Source of the DNA: Haladaptatus pallidirubidus
GTDB lineage: Archaea > Halobacteriota > Halobacteria > Halobacteriales > Haladaptataceae
Assembly: GCF_020700235.1 (NCBI RefSeq)
Contig: NZ_CP085301.1
Coordinates: 3,348,001-3,412,000 of the forward strand
DNA length: 64,000 nucleotides
Direction of reading: 5' to 3'
Below, piece after piece: positions 46,801-55,162 of the stretch. How positions within the stretch are numbered: position 1 is the stretch's first letter; the number at the start of each line of letters is the position of its first letter. Below the pieces are notes generated by a model. It saw only the letters and a program-made list of their open reading frames with translations, made no database searches and had not been told where the DNA came from. Made by a program: the position numbers and the translations under genes.

Positions 46801-47198
46801 GCGAAAAGGTTAGCGATGCAGAGTACGAGTGGCAAGAACGGATGACCACGACAGATCGGATGGACGTCGAATCACTCATATCGGCAGACAATTGGCGTAT
46901 CGGAAGCTATGGAGCGAATCTCAAATGGGATATGCAAAAGCGGACGGGGAGTAAGACTACCACCGTCGATATTCGATTTGCGGGAGATACAGTCCTAAAC
47001 ACCTATGTGACTGCGGATGTCGATGCCACTCAACAGTATGTTCTCGGAGAGACAGTGAAAAACGAAACCACAGATACCAAAACCGTCGACAAGTCGTATT
47101 CGGGGTACGTAAGCGCATCAGAAATCAAGAACAAGCTTCGAAAGCAGAGCGGAGAAATCGAAGAAGACTGCGAAATTAAATTCCATTGTATAATATAA
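43842..47198 (+). CDS. Large secreted PKD-domain protein, mosaic composition
   Basis: An 1118-residue exported protein. The signal peptide (about 1-23, LVFLLITSLVPPTTAA) is followed by PKD-like Ig domains: DAGLDQTVTRGATVLLNAQG with SYDPDGEIERYKW (about 30-115), and a second (about 120-210). More beta domains follow, including a third DPDG motif (DASDSFDPDGTKLKYTW near 547). The last about 370 residues are rich in Tyr, Thr, Lys and Arg (VEKTRTRTVTKTKEVEVTKT; KTYTYTTTVERTYTTTEEYT), with repeated AxYxxQ/K units and a Cys pair (KCGFEGIC). There is no C-terminal anchor. The middle (about 45130-46080) is A+T-rich and uses AGA and ATA codons. Adhesion or a cell-surface assembly is the likeliest role. 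Confidence 0.85.
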   Translation: MNRAVASILVFLLITSLVPPTTAANESPLADAGLDQTVTRGATVLLNAQGSYDPDGEIERYKWSITTPDGTTTVPDCETCPRTRFRPNSVGTYTVSLTATDEDGASSHDTLYVSVSPGEKPEVTVSGAQEPRVGEESIYSANIRTGATRLDRIVWSVDGEKVEARSLSNVDSADTISQTFASTGLRTITATVTDTDGQTASDTFDVSVQPARNAPAENTLADQYSPTVTGDDLVTGSSPLRRTYSLRSSASSSQVRSISWVGDSSTLGSGRTVTTNWKPGDHTLYAIVTYADDSRNVARFSDGSTTVIADPKPAVELLSFDSHTSVSGSVIATDRYENLRSITVRLDGTAIGRLQMDGTPGEMQRRQVSSFDYSDFDSGETYTLTVTAVDARGQTSVLEREITPTKEPEIIESGFVNDPVDSYHERIDPERYTAHHVLKIDLNGVDPNDVEVKPGRLDNFAQKVHQDKKLKEEMLHLNTYWRAQEPGNYIINQKLLFNDKNYERAIESEKIYSNLRVEPSPPELRVDVINDGTTGHLKSKWGIVVDASDSFDPDGTKLKYTWQKGANPISPDNKTGKFRSVKFARLVIEDKYELKSSKEFNYLKEYIPGINNVEVLSEGPYKPNDTVRLRVTTNGYRFAKNTYHNQFELGMTPVGAKGNIVEWDEIITQRLENGTHADDPRIYKGIIDFEASELANTVENPKIRVYNKKKIATYEEALIPDLEIYRQYGTIWTNISIKDTKYRVERPTYDWARATSEAERDRYLADGYSVVDTERDGFEYTLEERVKVRDAQYEIKSKTFPTKLQHSAFLQTHSDWWSGGRESEKQTRTRTEQEWRDSKTGDGTFLGETRRVETEPARYQTQKQYAYEYDVEKTRTRTVTKTKEVEVTKTDTKYVMKCGFEGICFEVPKTYTYTTTVERTYTTTEEYTYTVTRTATYWAPQKLGWDHWSTGKQKQVKISNAEYKTQYLYEYQEEYTDVVRTYEVKTREKVSDAEYEWQERMTTTDRMDVESLISADNWRIGSYGANLKWDMQKRTGSKTTTVDIRFAGDTVLNTYVTADVDATQQYVLGETVKNETTDTKTVDKSYSGYVSASEIKNKLRKQSGEIEEDCEIKFHCII

Positions 47199-47204
47199 TA
47201 AATT

Positions 47205-47216
47205 ATATTTAAATAT
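47205..47216 (+). promoter_or_regulatory. Palindromic TATA element of the second island gene
   Basis: ATATTTAAATAT is a perfect 12-base palindrome, 28 bases before the GTG start at 47239 and only 7 bases after the stop of the PKD gene. It shows that the second gene has its own promoter and is probably leaderless. The surrounding 40 bases are nearly all A and T. Confidence 0.6.
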
Positions 47217-47238
47217 TAGTAGGGTAGAAAACGGTTGT

Positions 47239-48186
47239 GTGAGAAGAACACTATCGCTCGTATTTGCCGTTCTCATCGTGGTACCCTCGGCGGTCGTTCC
47301 CGTGGTAAGTGCCGATACAAGCGGTTCAAATGCGTCTGATTGTCCCGCCTCAAAAGAAGGTACGACTAGAGCTATCGAATCGTTTCAGGGAGTGTGTATT
47401 GAATCTCATTTTGAGAATGAAACAGTAGATTTGGTTGTTAGTAATCCTACTTCGAAATATATAGAAAATTCTGGACTACTTGTTAAAATAGGCCGCCATC
47501 AATATTACAAGAAGCTATTCAACATCTCACCTGGTGAATCATTCCAAAGAGAAGTTAACATCACGCAGGGCCTACACGCATTCCAAGATAACCACTCCGT
47601 TTTCGTCTCAACGTTCGGCGATAACACGACCTACAACTTCACCAGAGAAATCGATGCTTCGAACTCTCCCGAAGTGCTGACCCCGTATATCAAAAACGTC
47701 ACCGTAGCCAACGGAACGATAGACGGAGATAAATCCGCAGTCGCATATGTTACGCTTGCGAATCCGTCAATTCAGACGTACTCTTCGAAACTGTTCGTCC
47801 ACACACTCGGTACTGAAGGGAGTTTCTATCCCGTCTCTATCCGACCAGGAGGAACGCGAACAATAAAAGTCGAACTACTGGATGACGATGGGCAAGAAAT
47901 TGCGGGCGAAGCACGACTGTATTCGGGAAACCTCACAGAAAGCGATGGCGGCCTCGACCAGATGGGATTCGTCGGAACGGCCGGTGAACAGACCGAAACG
48001 TGGAACGAATCGTTCGAACCGGTGCGGCCGACGTGGATGGATAACCATTACGAGTATAAAAACAAAACCTATGCGCCGAGTTTCGGCGAAAAGCTTAGTG
48101 GAGGATACGAAATCGGAGGAATTCCGATCGCATATCTCGTGCTTTCGCTGTTCGGTATCTTCGTCGTTGTCCGCCGATTCCGGTGA
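47239..48186 (+). CDS. Secreted beta-domain protein with C-terminal membrane anchor
   Basis: A 315-residue protein. The signal peptide (about 5-25, LVFAVLIVVPSAVVPVVSAD) is followed by two CARDB-like beta domains: VDLVVSNPTSKYIENSGLLV near 70 and SAVAYVTLANPSIQTYSSKL near 177. Each has several N-glycosylation sequons (for example NIT, NTT, NVT, NGT). A C-terminal helix with basic end (IPIAYLVLSLFGIFVVVRRF) anchors it in the membrane. The 47380-47530 part is A+T-rich, like the middle of the preceding PKD gene. The two genes lie 40 bases apart and probably work together at the cell surface. Confidence 0.8.
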   Translation: MRRTLSLVFAVLIVVPSAVVPVVSADTSGSNASDCPASKEGTTRAIESFQGVCIESHFENETVDLVVSNPTSKYIENSGLLVKIGRHQYYKKLFNISPGESFQREVNITQGLHAFQDNHSVFVSTFGDNTTYNFTREIDASNSPEVLTPYIKNVTVANGTIDGDKSAVAYVTLANPSIQTYSSKLFVHTLGTEGSFYPVSIRPGGTRTIKVELLDDDGQEIAGEARLYSGNLTESDGGLDQMGFVGTAGEQTETWNESFEPVRPTWMDNHYEYKNKTYAPSFGEKLSGGYEIGGIPIAYLVLSLFGIFVVVRRFR

Positions 48187-48205
48187 GAAAGCCGAATATT
48201 TGTTC

Positions 48206-48433
48206 TTAGTTACCTTCCCCCCCGGCGTTTTTCGTCCGGATTATCTCGCGCATGTTGATATAGATATCCTTCGGAGAGGTGTCTTCGTTCGGGTCGTAGA
48301 GATCGCTGATTCGGTAGAGAATCGCGGCGACGAGTCTGCTTTCACTGCTGTCGCCGCGGATGTCGTCCGCGATTTCGCGCAACGTTTCGACTCGGTCGGG
48401 GTTCGGTTCAAACGTCTCGGGGTCGCCCGCCAT
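48206..48433 (-). CDS. Small conserved haloarchaeal protein after mrp
   Basis: A 75-residue acidic helical protein (FEPNPDRVETLREIADDIRG; SRLVAAILYRISDLYDPNED) with no metal or catalytic motif. It starts three bases after the Mrp/ApbC stop, so it is probably in the same operon and could be involved in iron-sulfur assembly, though only the position suggests this. Confidence 0.75.
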   Translation of the reverse strand: MAGDPETFEPNPDRVETLREIADDIRGDSSESRLVAAILYRISDLYDPNEDTSPKDIYINMREIIRTKNAGGEGN

Positions 48434-48436
48434 GGG

Positions 48437-49471
48437 TTACTTCTGTCTACGCCGGTTGATAATCCCGACGTTGTTGGCGACGTTTTCGGTCAGGACGCGG
48501 AAGGAGTCCCCGGTTTCGCTTTCCTCGTCGAGAACGATTGGGGTGCCCTCGTCACCGCCGGTTCGAACATCGGGATCAAGAGGGACGCCGCCGAGGAATG
48601 GCATGTCCTGCTCTTCGGCGAACGCTGCACCGCCACCGTGGCCGAAGATGTCGTGTTCACTGCCGCAGTCGGGACACCTGAACGAACTCATGTTCTCGGC
48701 GATCCCGAGAACTGGGGTTTCGTGCTTGCCGAACATCTGAAGCCCTTTTTGCGCGTCGTCGAGAGCGACTTGTTGTGGCGTCGTAACGATGACCGCGCCG
48801 GTGACGGGAACGCTTTGGAGCAGTGTGAGTTGCGTGTCTCCGGTTCCCGGTGGAAGGTCGACGACCATGTAATCGAGTTGGCCCCACTCCACGTCCTCCC
48901 AAAGTTGGGTGAGAACTTTGTGAACCATCGGACCGCGCCAGATGACGGGGTCGTCCTCGCCGACGAGGAAGGCCATGCTCATCAATTTCACGCCGAATTT
49001 CTCGGGCGGAACGAGTTTTCCCTCCTCTGTGGCTTGCGGTCGCTCGTTTGCGGCGACCATCCGCGGGACGTTCGGACCGTACACGTCGGCGTCGAACAGG
49101 CCGACACGGGCACCGAGCTTGGCCAGTCCGGCGGCGAGGTTGACGGCGACGGTGCTCTTTCCGACGCCACCTTTTCCGGACGCGACGGCGATGATGTTCT
49201 TTACGCCGGGAAGAACCTGCTCTTCGGGTGAGTGTTGGCTATCGACGCGAGCCGACAGTTCAGCGTCGAGGCCTTCATTTCCGAGCACCTCGCGAACGCG
49301 ATTTGCGATTGCAGTTTCGTGGGGTGCGTACGGTGCCCCGAGTGCGAGCGAAATATGTACAGTGTCGTCATCGACCGTGATTTCGTTCACGATTCCGAGC
49401 GAGACGATATCCTCGTCGAGGTCGGGGTCTTCGACCCCGCGAAGGAGGTCTCGAACGTCAGCTTCGTCCAT
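48437..49471 (-). CDS. apbC: Iron-sulfur cluster carrier Mrp/ApbC
   Basis: A P-loop ATPase that carries Fe-S clusters to target proteins (344 residues). An MIP18/DUF59 domain comes first (about 1-85, DEADVRDLLRGVEDPDLDED). Then the deviant Walker A VASGKGGVGKSTVAVNLAAG (about 96-115), the switch DVYGPNVPRM, DYMVVDLPPGTGDTQLTLLQ, and the cluster-binding Cys pair FRCPDCGSEHDIFGHGGG (about 257-274). Family length is normal. The small gene downstream overlaps its operon. Confidence 0.95.
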   Translation of the reverse strand: MDEADVRDLLRGVEDPDLDEDIVSLGIVNEITVDDDTVHISLALGAPYAPHETAIANRVREVLGNEGLDAELSARVDSQHSPEEQVLPGVKNIIAVASGKGGVGKSTVAVNLAAGLAKLGARVGLFDADVYGPNVPRMVAANERPQATEEGKLVPPEKFGVKLMSMAFLVGEDDPVIWRGPMVHKVLTQLWEDVEWGQLDYMVVDLPPGTGDTQLTLLQSVPVTGAVIVTTPQQVALDDAQKGLQMFGKHETPVLGIAENMSSFRCPDCGSEHDIFGHGGGAAFAEEQDMPFLGGVPLDPDVRTGGDEGTPIVLDEESETGDSFRVLTENVANNVGIINRRRQK

Positions 49472-49661
49472 GCGTTCGGCTAGGGCGTGTCCCGTCGATA
49501 AGACTTATGAACTGGGCGACCCGGCGGACGTTGGGATTTGATTTGGGTCGCCGTTCGTTACGGAGCACAATTTCCTCGGCACTGCCGCGTAACCATATCT
49601 GATTACATCCGTGTTGCTGGCTCCCACGAGTTTAATAATACCCATTCGAAAGGTACGGACG

Positions 49662-50621
49662 ATGCTCGAAGATTCGTTCGGGCGCGAGGTCACGGGGGTA
49701 CGAATCTCTCTCACCGACCGGTGTAATTTCGATTGCGTCTATTGTCACAACGAGGGCCTCGGGGACACGCGCGGCCCGATGGATCCGCAAGACGACGAAA
49801 TGAGCGCCGACGACGTGGTTCGGTTTCTGGAAGTGGCCCGCGAGTTCGACGTGCAGAAGGTAAAGTTCACGGGCGGAGAACCGATGCTTCGGCAGGATTT
49901 GGAGGAAATCATCCGTCGAACACCGAATGAGATGGAAACCTCGCTGACGACGAACGGAACCTTCCTGCCGGGCCGAGCGGAGGAACTCCGCGAGGTGGGA
50001 CTGTCACGGGTGAACGTTTCGCAAGACGCGCTCGACCCGAAAGCGTTCGCGGAGGTGACGAAGAGCGGAGCCTACGACAAAGTGATGGAAGGTGTCGAGG
50101 CCGCACTTGACGCCGGACTCGACCCAGTGAAGCTCAACATGGTCGTCTTCGAGGCGACGGCAGGCTACGTTCCGCAGATGGTCGAACACGTCGCCGAAAA
50201 CGACGGGCTTCAGCTACAACTCATCGAGTACATGCCCGAACTAACCGGAAAACCGGAATGGGCAATCGACATCCAACGCGTCCACAGCTGGCTCGAAAAA
50301 CAGGCCGACGAAGTCGAAATACGGGAGATGCACGGGCGCAAACGATACTGGGTGAACGGCGGAATGGTCGAAATCGTCGATCCGGTCGAAAATCCGAGCT
50401 TTTGTTCGAATTGTCATCGCGTGCGCGTGACGCACGAAGGATACCTAAAGGGATGTCTGAACCGCAACGACGACCTGCGACCGATGGGCGAAATGACGAA
50501 ACCCGAAATCAGGGAGACATTCCGCGAGACGGTCGCAAATCGAGTTCCGTACTACGGTGAGTACATGATTCGAAACGGCGAGGACGAGTGGGAGATAAAC
50601 GACCGTTACATCGATGCCTGA
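49662..50621 (+). CDS. moaA: GTP 3',8-cyclase MoaA-like radical SAM enzyme
   Basis: First enzyme of molybdopterin synthesis (319 residues). The radical SAM Cys motif is in [16 protein letters not shown] (about 19-34), followed by [12 protein letters not shown] and [13 protein letters not shown]. The second Fe-S site, typical for MoaA, is in the C-terminal part: [20 protein letters not shown] ending GC (about 256-277). The enzyme would supply the cofactor needed by the sulfite-oxidase-like protein in this window. TTTAATAATA (49631-49640) is 26 bases before the ATG at 49662, so the start is a leaderless one. Confidence 0.93.
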   Translation: MLEDSFGREVTGVRISLTDRCNFDCVYCHNEGLGDTRGPMDPQDDEMSADDVVRFLEVAREFDVQKVKFTGGEPMLRQDLEEIIRRTPNEMETSLTTNGTFLPGRAEELREVGLSRVNVSQDALDPKAFAEVTKSGAYDKVMEGVEAALDAGLDPVKLNMVVFEATAGYVPQMVEHVAENDGLQLQLIEYMPELTGKPEWAIDIQRVHSWLEKQADEVEIREMHGRKRYWVNGGMVEIVDPVENPSFCSNCHRVRVTHEGYLKGCLNRNDDLRPMGEMTKPEIRETFRETVANRVPYYGEYMIRNGEDEWEINDRYIDA

Positions 50622-50717
50622 ATACGGACTCTCTCACTGAAATCGATTGGCGGTCGCGAAACGAACGTCGTCCGAACGGTAACAAAGTTAATACGGGCTG
50701 GCTACTCGCCTTCTCGT

Positions 50718-51500
50718 ATGCGACGACGGGCATTCTTGACGAAAGTCGGCGCGCTTTCCATCGCTGGAACGAGCGTTTCTACGGTTGGCGGTGGTCGGAC
50801 AGAGCAATCCGCAACCGAGCCTGCGTACACTATTCTTTCGGAGACGGAACACGCGACGGACGTGTTCGTCCGAGAGGGAGGAAGCGGCCCGACCGCCTTG
50901 ATCGTCGGCGGAATGCACGGTGATGAGAAAAGTGGCTACCGCGCCGCAACTGACATCGCGGAGTGGCGGATTTCGGGTGGAACGCTCGTCGTCCTCCCGA
51001 AAGCGAATCAAGTGGCTATTCGAGCGAACAGTCGGGAGGGAAAAAACGGCGATTTGAATCGGCAATTCCCGACCGGCGAACAGCCGGAGACGGAACTGGC
51101 GCAGGCAATCTGGGGCGTGGTTTCCCGCCACGACCCTGACGTGGTTCTCGATTTGCACCGCTCCATCGGAATTTACGGCTATCACGAATCGTCGGTCGGG
51201 CAGGTGATTTGGCCGACGAATGCAGAGGGAGCGAGCGAGTACGCGAAGCGAACGGCGGAGTATTTGAACGAATCGGTGGTGCCGTGGTCGATGCCGCTTC
51301 ACGCGTTTCGACGCGGCGGCGAGATAACGGGGTCGCGTCCGATGCTCGTTCACAGAGTCGCGGGTGAGCTAAACCGGGCGGGGTATCTCTTCGAAACGAC
51401 GGAATTTTTCATCGACTCCAACACAAGAGTTCGCTGGACGAAGAAGGCCGCCGAAGATTTGCTCTCCCGACACGGAATCGAGCGGAGTGTGGAGAGATGA
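50718..51500 (+). CDS. Secreted M14-like / succinylglutamate-desuccinylase-type deacylase
   Basis: A 260-residue protein with an N-terminal twin-arginine-like signal (RRRAFLTKVGALSIAG) and a zinc hydrolase core of the AstE/AspA type. Zinc residues are in VGGMHGDEKSGYRAATDI (His and Glu) and VVLDLHRS (His); the catalytic Glu is in LFETTEFF. It would cut an amide bond of a small or peptide substrate outside the cell. Its end overlaps the next gene by four bases (ATGA), so the two are one operon. Confidence 0.85.
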   Translation: MRRRAFLTKVGALSIAGTSVSTVGGGRTEQSATEPAYTILSETEHATDVFVREGGSGPTALIVGGMHGDEKSGYRAATDIAEWRISGGTLVVLPKANQVAIRANSREGKNGDLNRQFPTGEQPETELAQAIWGVVSRHDPDVVLDLHRSIGIYGYHESSVGQVIWPTNAEGASEYAKRTAEYLNESVVPWSMPLHAFRRGGEITGSRPMLVHRVAGELNRAGYLFETTEFFIDSNTRVRWTKKAAEDLLSRHGIERSVER

Positions 51501-51778
51501 ACGTCAGAAACGTGCTCGCAGGGCGGGCAGTGTGGGGGTGGTATCTCTTGTTGGTCGTTCCGGTCGTCATCGGTGCGCTGGACACCCGATTTATGACGCC
51601 ACTCGCACTGCCGGGATACCTCGTTCTCACGCTCGGGAGCGCCTCTGGGAGCCATCTCTTTCCGACGTTCGAGCTATGGGTGTTCTGGGTGCCGTTTTTC
51701 CTTGGAATGTACGTCGTCTCGGTGGGGCTTGCGGCGGTGTATCGTGCAGTTCGAGGGACATTCGTTGCGTTTAAATAG
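51497..51778 (+). CDS. Small membrane protein in operon with the deacylase
   Basis: A 93-residue membrane protein with about three helices (about 15-28, 35-50, 60-85). No family is recognised. The ATG at 51497 overlaps the stop of the deacylase gene. Perhaps it places the secreted enzyme at the membrane; this is a guess from gene order only. Confidence 0.72.
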   Translation: MNVRNVLAGRAVWGWYLLLVVPVVIGALDTRFMTPLALPGYLVLTLGSASGSHLFPTFELWVFWVPFFLGMYVVSVGLAAVYRAVRGTFVAFK

Positions 51779-51856
51779 TAACCACCGGTAGGTTGAATCG
51801 CAGACAACTGTAGGGACGCGCGTCCCGAGTCCGGAAGGGCGAACATATGAACGCGT

Positions 51857-51941
51857 GTCGAGGTAGCCTAGTCTGGCCCACGGCGCAGGGTTGCTAACTC
51901 TGTGGCGTCAAGCCTCGAGGGTTCGAATCCCTCCCTCGACG
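51857..51941 (+). tRNA. tRNA-Ser (anticodon GCU)
   Basis: Class II tRNA with a long variable arm. The acceptor GTCGAGG pairs with CCTCGAC; the T arm is GAGGG-TTCGAAT-CCCTC; the anticodon loop holds GCT; the discriminator is G and CCA is not encoded. It ends only 16 bases before the S13 ATG, so it must be cut from, or lie just ahead of, the ribosomal protein message. Confidence 0.95.
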
Positions 51942-51957
51942 CTCCAAACTATCAACC

Positions 51958-52461
51958 ATGAGTACGGAACAACCAGAGGACGAAGACGACGACCTTCGGT
52001 ACTTCGTCCGCATCGGGCAAACAGACCTCGATGGGACGAAAACCGTAGAGCGGTCGCTTTCCGACATGAACGGAATCGGTCGTCGCACGGCACGACTGCT
52101 CGCCGAGAAGGCGGGCATCGACCGAACCGCAACGTTCGGCCGACTCGACGAAGACGACATTCAGAGCGTCGTCGAGGCCGTGGAAAATTACGCCGACGAA
52201 GTTCCCGAGTGGCTCGCGAACCACCGAGACGGGTACTTCTCGGGTGAGACGACCCACGAAACCGGCAACGACCTGTCGATGTCGCGGCGACAGGACATCA
52301 ACCGGATGAAGATGATTAGCTCGTACAAAGGCATTCGCCACAAGCGCGGACAGAAAGTTCGCGGACAGCGAACCAAGTCCACGGGTCGTACAGAGGGTAC
52401 GATCGGCGTGAACGTCGAAGCTATCAAGGAAGAAGCCGCCGCGGAGGGTGACGAAGAATAA
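51958..52461 (+). CDS. rps13: Ribosomal protein S13 (uS13)
   Basis: Small-subunit head protein at the intersubunit bridge and P-site tRNA (167 residues). Family features are [40 protein letters not shown], and the basic GLRG-like region [20 protein letters not shown] near 125-142. The acidic haloarchaeal extensions are present at both ends. Its stop overlaps the start of S4 (TAATG). Confidence 0.97.
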   Translation: MSTEQPEDEDDDLRYFVRIGQTDLDGTKTVERSLSDMNGIGRRTARLLAEKAGIDRTATFGRLDEDDIQSVVEAVENYADEVPEWLANHRDGYFSGETTHETGNDLSMSRRQDINRMKMISSYKGIRHKRGQKVRGQRTKSTGRTEGTIGVNVEAIKEEAAAEGDEE

Positions 52462-52982
52462 TGTCGCTCCCCGGTGAGAACACCAAATTCTACGAAACGC
52501 CGAATCACCCGTTCCAGGGCGAGCGCATCGGCGAAGAACGCGGTCTGATGGGCCGATACGGTCTGAAGAACAAGGAAGAACTCTGGCGCGCCCAGAGCGA
52601 ACTCCGCAACTTCCGCCGTGAGGCCCGACGACTGCTCGGCGACATTACGGGCGACGAATCCGCAGACGGTGGGGAGTTCCTCTCCCGCCTGAAGCGAATC
52701 GGCGTCCTCGACGATGGCGACGAACTCGGCGACGTTCTGCTCCTCGAAATCACAGACGTCCTGGAGCGACGTCTCCAAACCGTCGCCTACCGAAAGGGAC
52801 TGGCCAACACGCCACAGCAGGCGCGCCAGTTCATCACTCACGGCCACGTTACGGTTGACGGTCGGCGCGTGTCGATCCCGTCGTACAAGGTCGAAATCGT
52901 CGAGGAAGGCAGCGTCGCCTTCGACGAGAACAGCCCGCTTGCAGACGAACTTCATCCAGAACGCGCGGAGGGTAACGAATGA
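52461..52982 (+). CDS. rps4: Ribosomal protein S4 (uS4)
   Basis: Primary 16S rRNA-binding protein that starts 30S assembly (173 residues). It shows the archaeal N terminus [20 protein letters not shown] and [20 protein letters not shown], then the S4 RNA-binding domain [20 protein letters not shown] with SYKVE (about 117-141). Overlaps rps11 by four bases (ATGA). Confidence 0.97.
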   Translation: MSLPGENTKFYETPNHPFQGERIGEERGLMGRYGLKNKEELWRAQSELRNFRREARRLLGDITGDESADGGEFLSRLKRIGVLDDGDELGDVLLLEITDVLERRLQTVAYRKGLANTPQQARQFITHGHVTVDGRRVSIPSYKVEIVEEGSVAFDENSPLADELHPERAEGNE

Positions 52983-53365
52983 GCGACAACGACGAAAAGT
53001 GGGGCATCGCCCACGTACACGCATCGTTCAACAACACGATTATCACGATTACCGACCTCACCGGTGCGGAGACGATTGCGAAATCCTCCGGTGGGACGGT
53101 CGTGAAACAGAACCGAGACGAGTCATCCCCGTATGCGGCCATGCAGATGGCCGAAACGGTCGCTGACGAAGTCAAAGCTGCCGGCATCGACGGCCTGCAC
53201 GTCCGCGTGCGAGGTCCCGGTGGCAACCTTCAGCAGAACCCGGGTCCGGGTGCGCAGGCGACGATTCGCGCGCTCGCTCGTGCCGGAATCGAAATCGGCC
53301 GCATCGAGGACGTAACGCCGATTCCGCACGACGGTACCCGCGCACCGAAAGGTAGTGGATTCTAA
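52979..53365 (+). CDS. rps11: Ribosomal protein S11 (uS11)
   Basis: Small-subunit platform protein near the mRNA exit (128 residues). The order [60 protein letters not shown] and the basic end [16 protein letters not shown] is standard. Only three bases separate its stop from the rpoD start. Confidence 0.97.
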   Translation: MSDNDEKWGIAHVHASFNNTIITITDLTGAETIAKSSGGTVVKQNRDESSPYAAMQMAETVADEVKAAGIDGLHVRVRGPGGNLQQNPGPGAQATIRALARAGIEIGRIEDVTPIPHDGTRAPKGSGF

Positions 53366-53368
53366 CAC

Positions 53369-54115
53369 ATGACCGACAACTTCGACGTAGAGTTCATCGA
53401 CGGCGACGAACACAAGGCGCAGTTCCTCGTTCGCAACGTCACACCGGCGTTCGCCAACGGTATTCGCCGGGCCATGATTGCGGACGTTCCGACGCTGTCC
53501 ATCGAGACGCTCCGCGTTATCGAGAACTCCTCGGTGATGTTCGACGAGCAAATCGGACTGCGTCTGGGCTTGGTTCCGCTAACCACGCCGCCCGGAGAGT
53601 TCGAGGAGGGCGACACTGTAACGCTCAGCCTCGACGTTTCCGGTCCGGGAACCGCGTTCTCGGGCGACCTCATCAGTTCCGATGAGATGGTACAACCCGC
53701 CGAGGACAACGTTCCGATCATCGACCTGAAGGACAGTCAGCGCCTCGAGCTGGAGGCCGACGCAGTCCTCGGGACGGGGAAAGAACACGCACGGCACCAA
53801 GGTGGCGTTGCGGTCGGATACCGCCACCTGCAGCGCGTCGAAGTCGTCGGCGACCGGGACGAGTTCGGAGAGGAAGACCCCCAGATTCTCCGCGGCATCA
53901 TCGAAGACGATGGTGAGATCGTTCCGACGGAATCGTTCGACCACGACCTGACCAACCGGTACCCCGGAAAGGAGGTCGAGGTTCACGACGTTCCGAACGC
54001 ATTCGTGTTCGACGTCGAAAGCGACGGTTCGTTTACCGTCGAGGAGTTGGTCACGCAGGCGGTCGATTCGTTGGCCGAGCGCGCGGACGAACTCGAACAG
54101 GCAATTCAATTATAA
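53369..54115 (+). CDS. rpoD: RNA polymerase subunit D (Rpo3)
   Basis: Scaffold subunit that dimerises with Rpo11 to start RNA polymerase assembly; counterpart of bacterial alpha and eukaryal Rpb3 (248 residues). The signature [20 protein letters not shown] with TLSI is at about 22-45. The middle domain 3, which binds an Fe-S cluster in Sulfolobus and methanogens, here has no cysteine at all, so no such cluster can form, as expected for haloarchaea. Confidence 0.96.
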   Translation: MTDNFDVEFIDGDEHKAQFLVRNVTPAFANGIRRAMIADVPTLSIETLRVIENSSVMFDEQIGLRLGLVPLTTPPGEFEEGDTVTLSLDVSGPGTAFSGDLISSDEMVQPAEDNVPIIDLKDSQRLELEADAVLGTGKEHARHQGGVAVGYRHLQRVEVVGDRDEFGEEDPQILRGIIEDDGEIVPTESFDHDLTNRYPGKEVEVHDVPNAFVFDVESDGSFTVEELVTQAVDSLAERADELEQAIQL

Positions 54116-54259
54116 CAATGACAGGCCCTTGGAACACCCCTGACGCGTTCGCCGATTCGACGGAGAGTGTCGACTCTCGGAATCGGCCAACCGAAAGTGG
54201 TTTTAAGGGCCGCGGACAACTGTGTGATGCCCACGAGGGTGCGCACGTATTCTCAGCGT

Positions 54260-54344
54260 GCAGGGATAGCCAAGTCTGGCCAACGGCGCAGCGTTCAGGG
54301 CGCTGTCTCGTAGGAGTCCGCAGGTTCAAATCCTGCTCCCTGCA
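54260..54344 (+). tRNA. tRNA-Leu (anticodon CAG)
   Basis: Class II tRNA with a long variable arm. The acceptor GCAGGGA pairs with TCCCTGC; the anticodon stem CAGCG/CGCTG carries loop TTCAGGG; the T arm is GCAGG-TTCAAAT-CCTGC; the discriminator is A. A TATA-like TTTTAAGG lies about 60 bases before it (about 54200-54207). It sits between rpoD and L18e, as in Haloarcula, and may be cotranscribed. Confidence 0.95.
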
Positions 54345-54374
54345 CTTCAGTTCTCAGTACTTGGAGGAAGTAGC

Positions 54375-54728
54375 ATGAGTAAAACTAATCCGAGGCTCAG
54401 TAGTCTCATCGCCGAGCTCAAGTCGGTTTCGCGCAGCGAAGAAACCGACGTGTGGAACGACGTTGCGACCCGCCTCGAGAAACCACGGAGTACGCACGCG
54501 GAGGTTAACCTGGGCCGTATCGAACGATACGCACAGGAAGACGAAACCGTCATCGTACCCGGCAAGGTTCTCGGAAGCGGCGTCCTGCAAAAGAACGTCA
54601 CTGTTGCCGCAGTCGATTTCTCATCGACCGCGGAGACGAAGATAGAGCAGGCAAACGGCGATCCGATCCAACTCGAACAGGCAATCGAACAAAACCCCAA
54701 CGGCGCTAACGTGCGAGTGATTCGATGA
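54375..54728 (+). CDS. rpl18e: Ribosomal protein L18e (eL18)
   Basis: Archaeal/eukaryal large-subunit protein (117 residues). The pattern [40 protein letters not shown] and [20 protein letters not shown] is typical. GGAGG at 54364-54368 precedes the ATG. Opens the S9-type operon known from Haloarcula (L18e-L13-S9-rpoN-rpoK-eno-S2) and overlaps L13 by four bases. Confidence 0.95.
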   Translation: MSKTNPRLSSLIAELKSVSRSEETDVWNDVATRLEKPRSTHAEVNLGRIERYAQEDETVIVPGKVLGSGVLQKNVTVAAVDFSSTAETKIEQANGDPIQLEQAIEQNPNGANVRVIR

Positions 54729-55162
54729 GTATCGCAGAGTACGACGCTGATGTCATCGTCGACGCCCGCGATTGCATTCTCGGTCGCGTGGCGAGCAAGG
54801 TCGCACAGAAGGCAATGGACGGCGAACGAGTCGCCGTCGTCAACGCCGAGGAAGCTATCATCACCGGCGGCAAACAGGACATACTGGACAAGTTCGAGAC
54901 GAGGTTCAACCTCAGCTCCGACCAAGGTCCGTACTACCCAAAGCGACCGGACATGATCGCAAAGCGCGCGATTCGCGGCATGGTTCCGTACAAGAAGCCG
55001 CGCGGCCGGGAGGCCTTCGAGAACATTCGCGTCTACGTTGGCAACCCGTACGACGAGGACGGCGAAGTCCTCGACGGGACGTCGCTGGACCGACTCTCGA
55101 ACATCCGCTTCGTCCAACTGGGCGAAGTCAGCGAATACCTAGGTGCTAACGTCACATGGTAA
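54725..55162 (+). CDS. rpl13: Ribosomal protein L13 (uL13)
   Basis: Early-assembly large-subunit protein (145 residues). Family blocks are [40 protein letters not shown] and [20 protein letters not shown] with YKKPRG. Ends seven bases inside the S9 gene, so the two are tightly coupled. Confidence 0.96.
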   Translation: MSIAEYDADVIVDARDCILGRVASKVAQKAMDGERVAVVNAEEAIITGGKQDILDKFETRFNLSSDQGPYYPKRPDMIAKRAIRGMVPYKKPRGREAFENIRVYVGNPYDEDGEVLDGTSLDRLSNIRFVQLGEVSEYLGANVTW

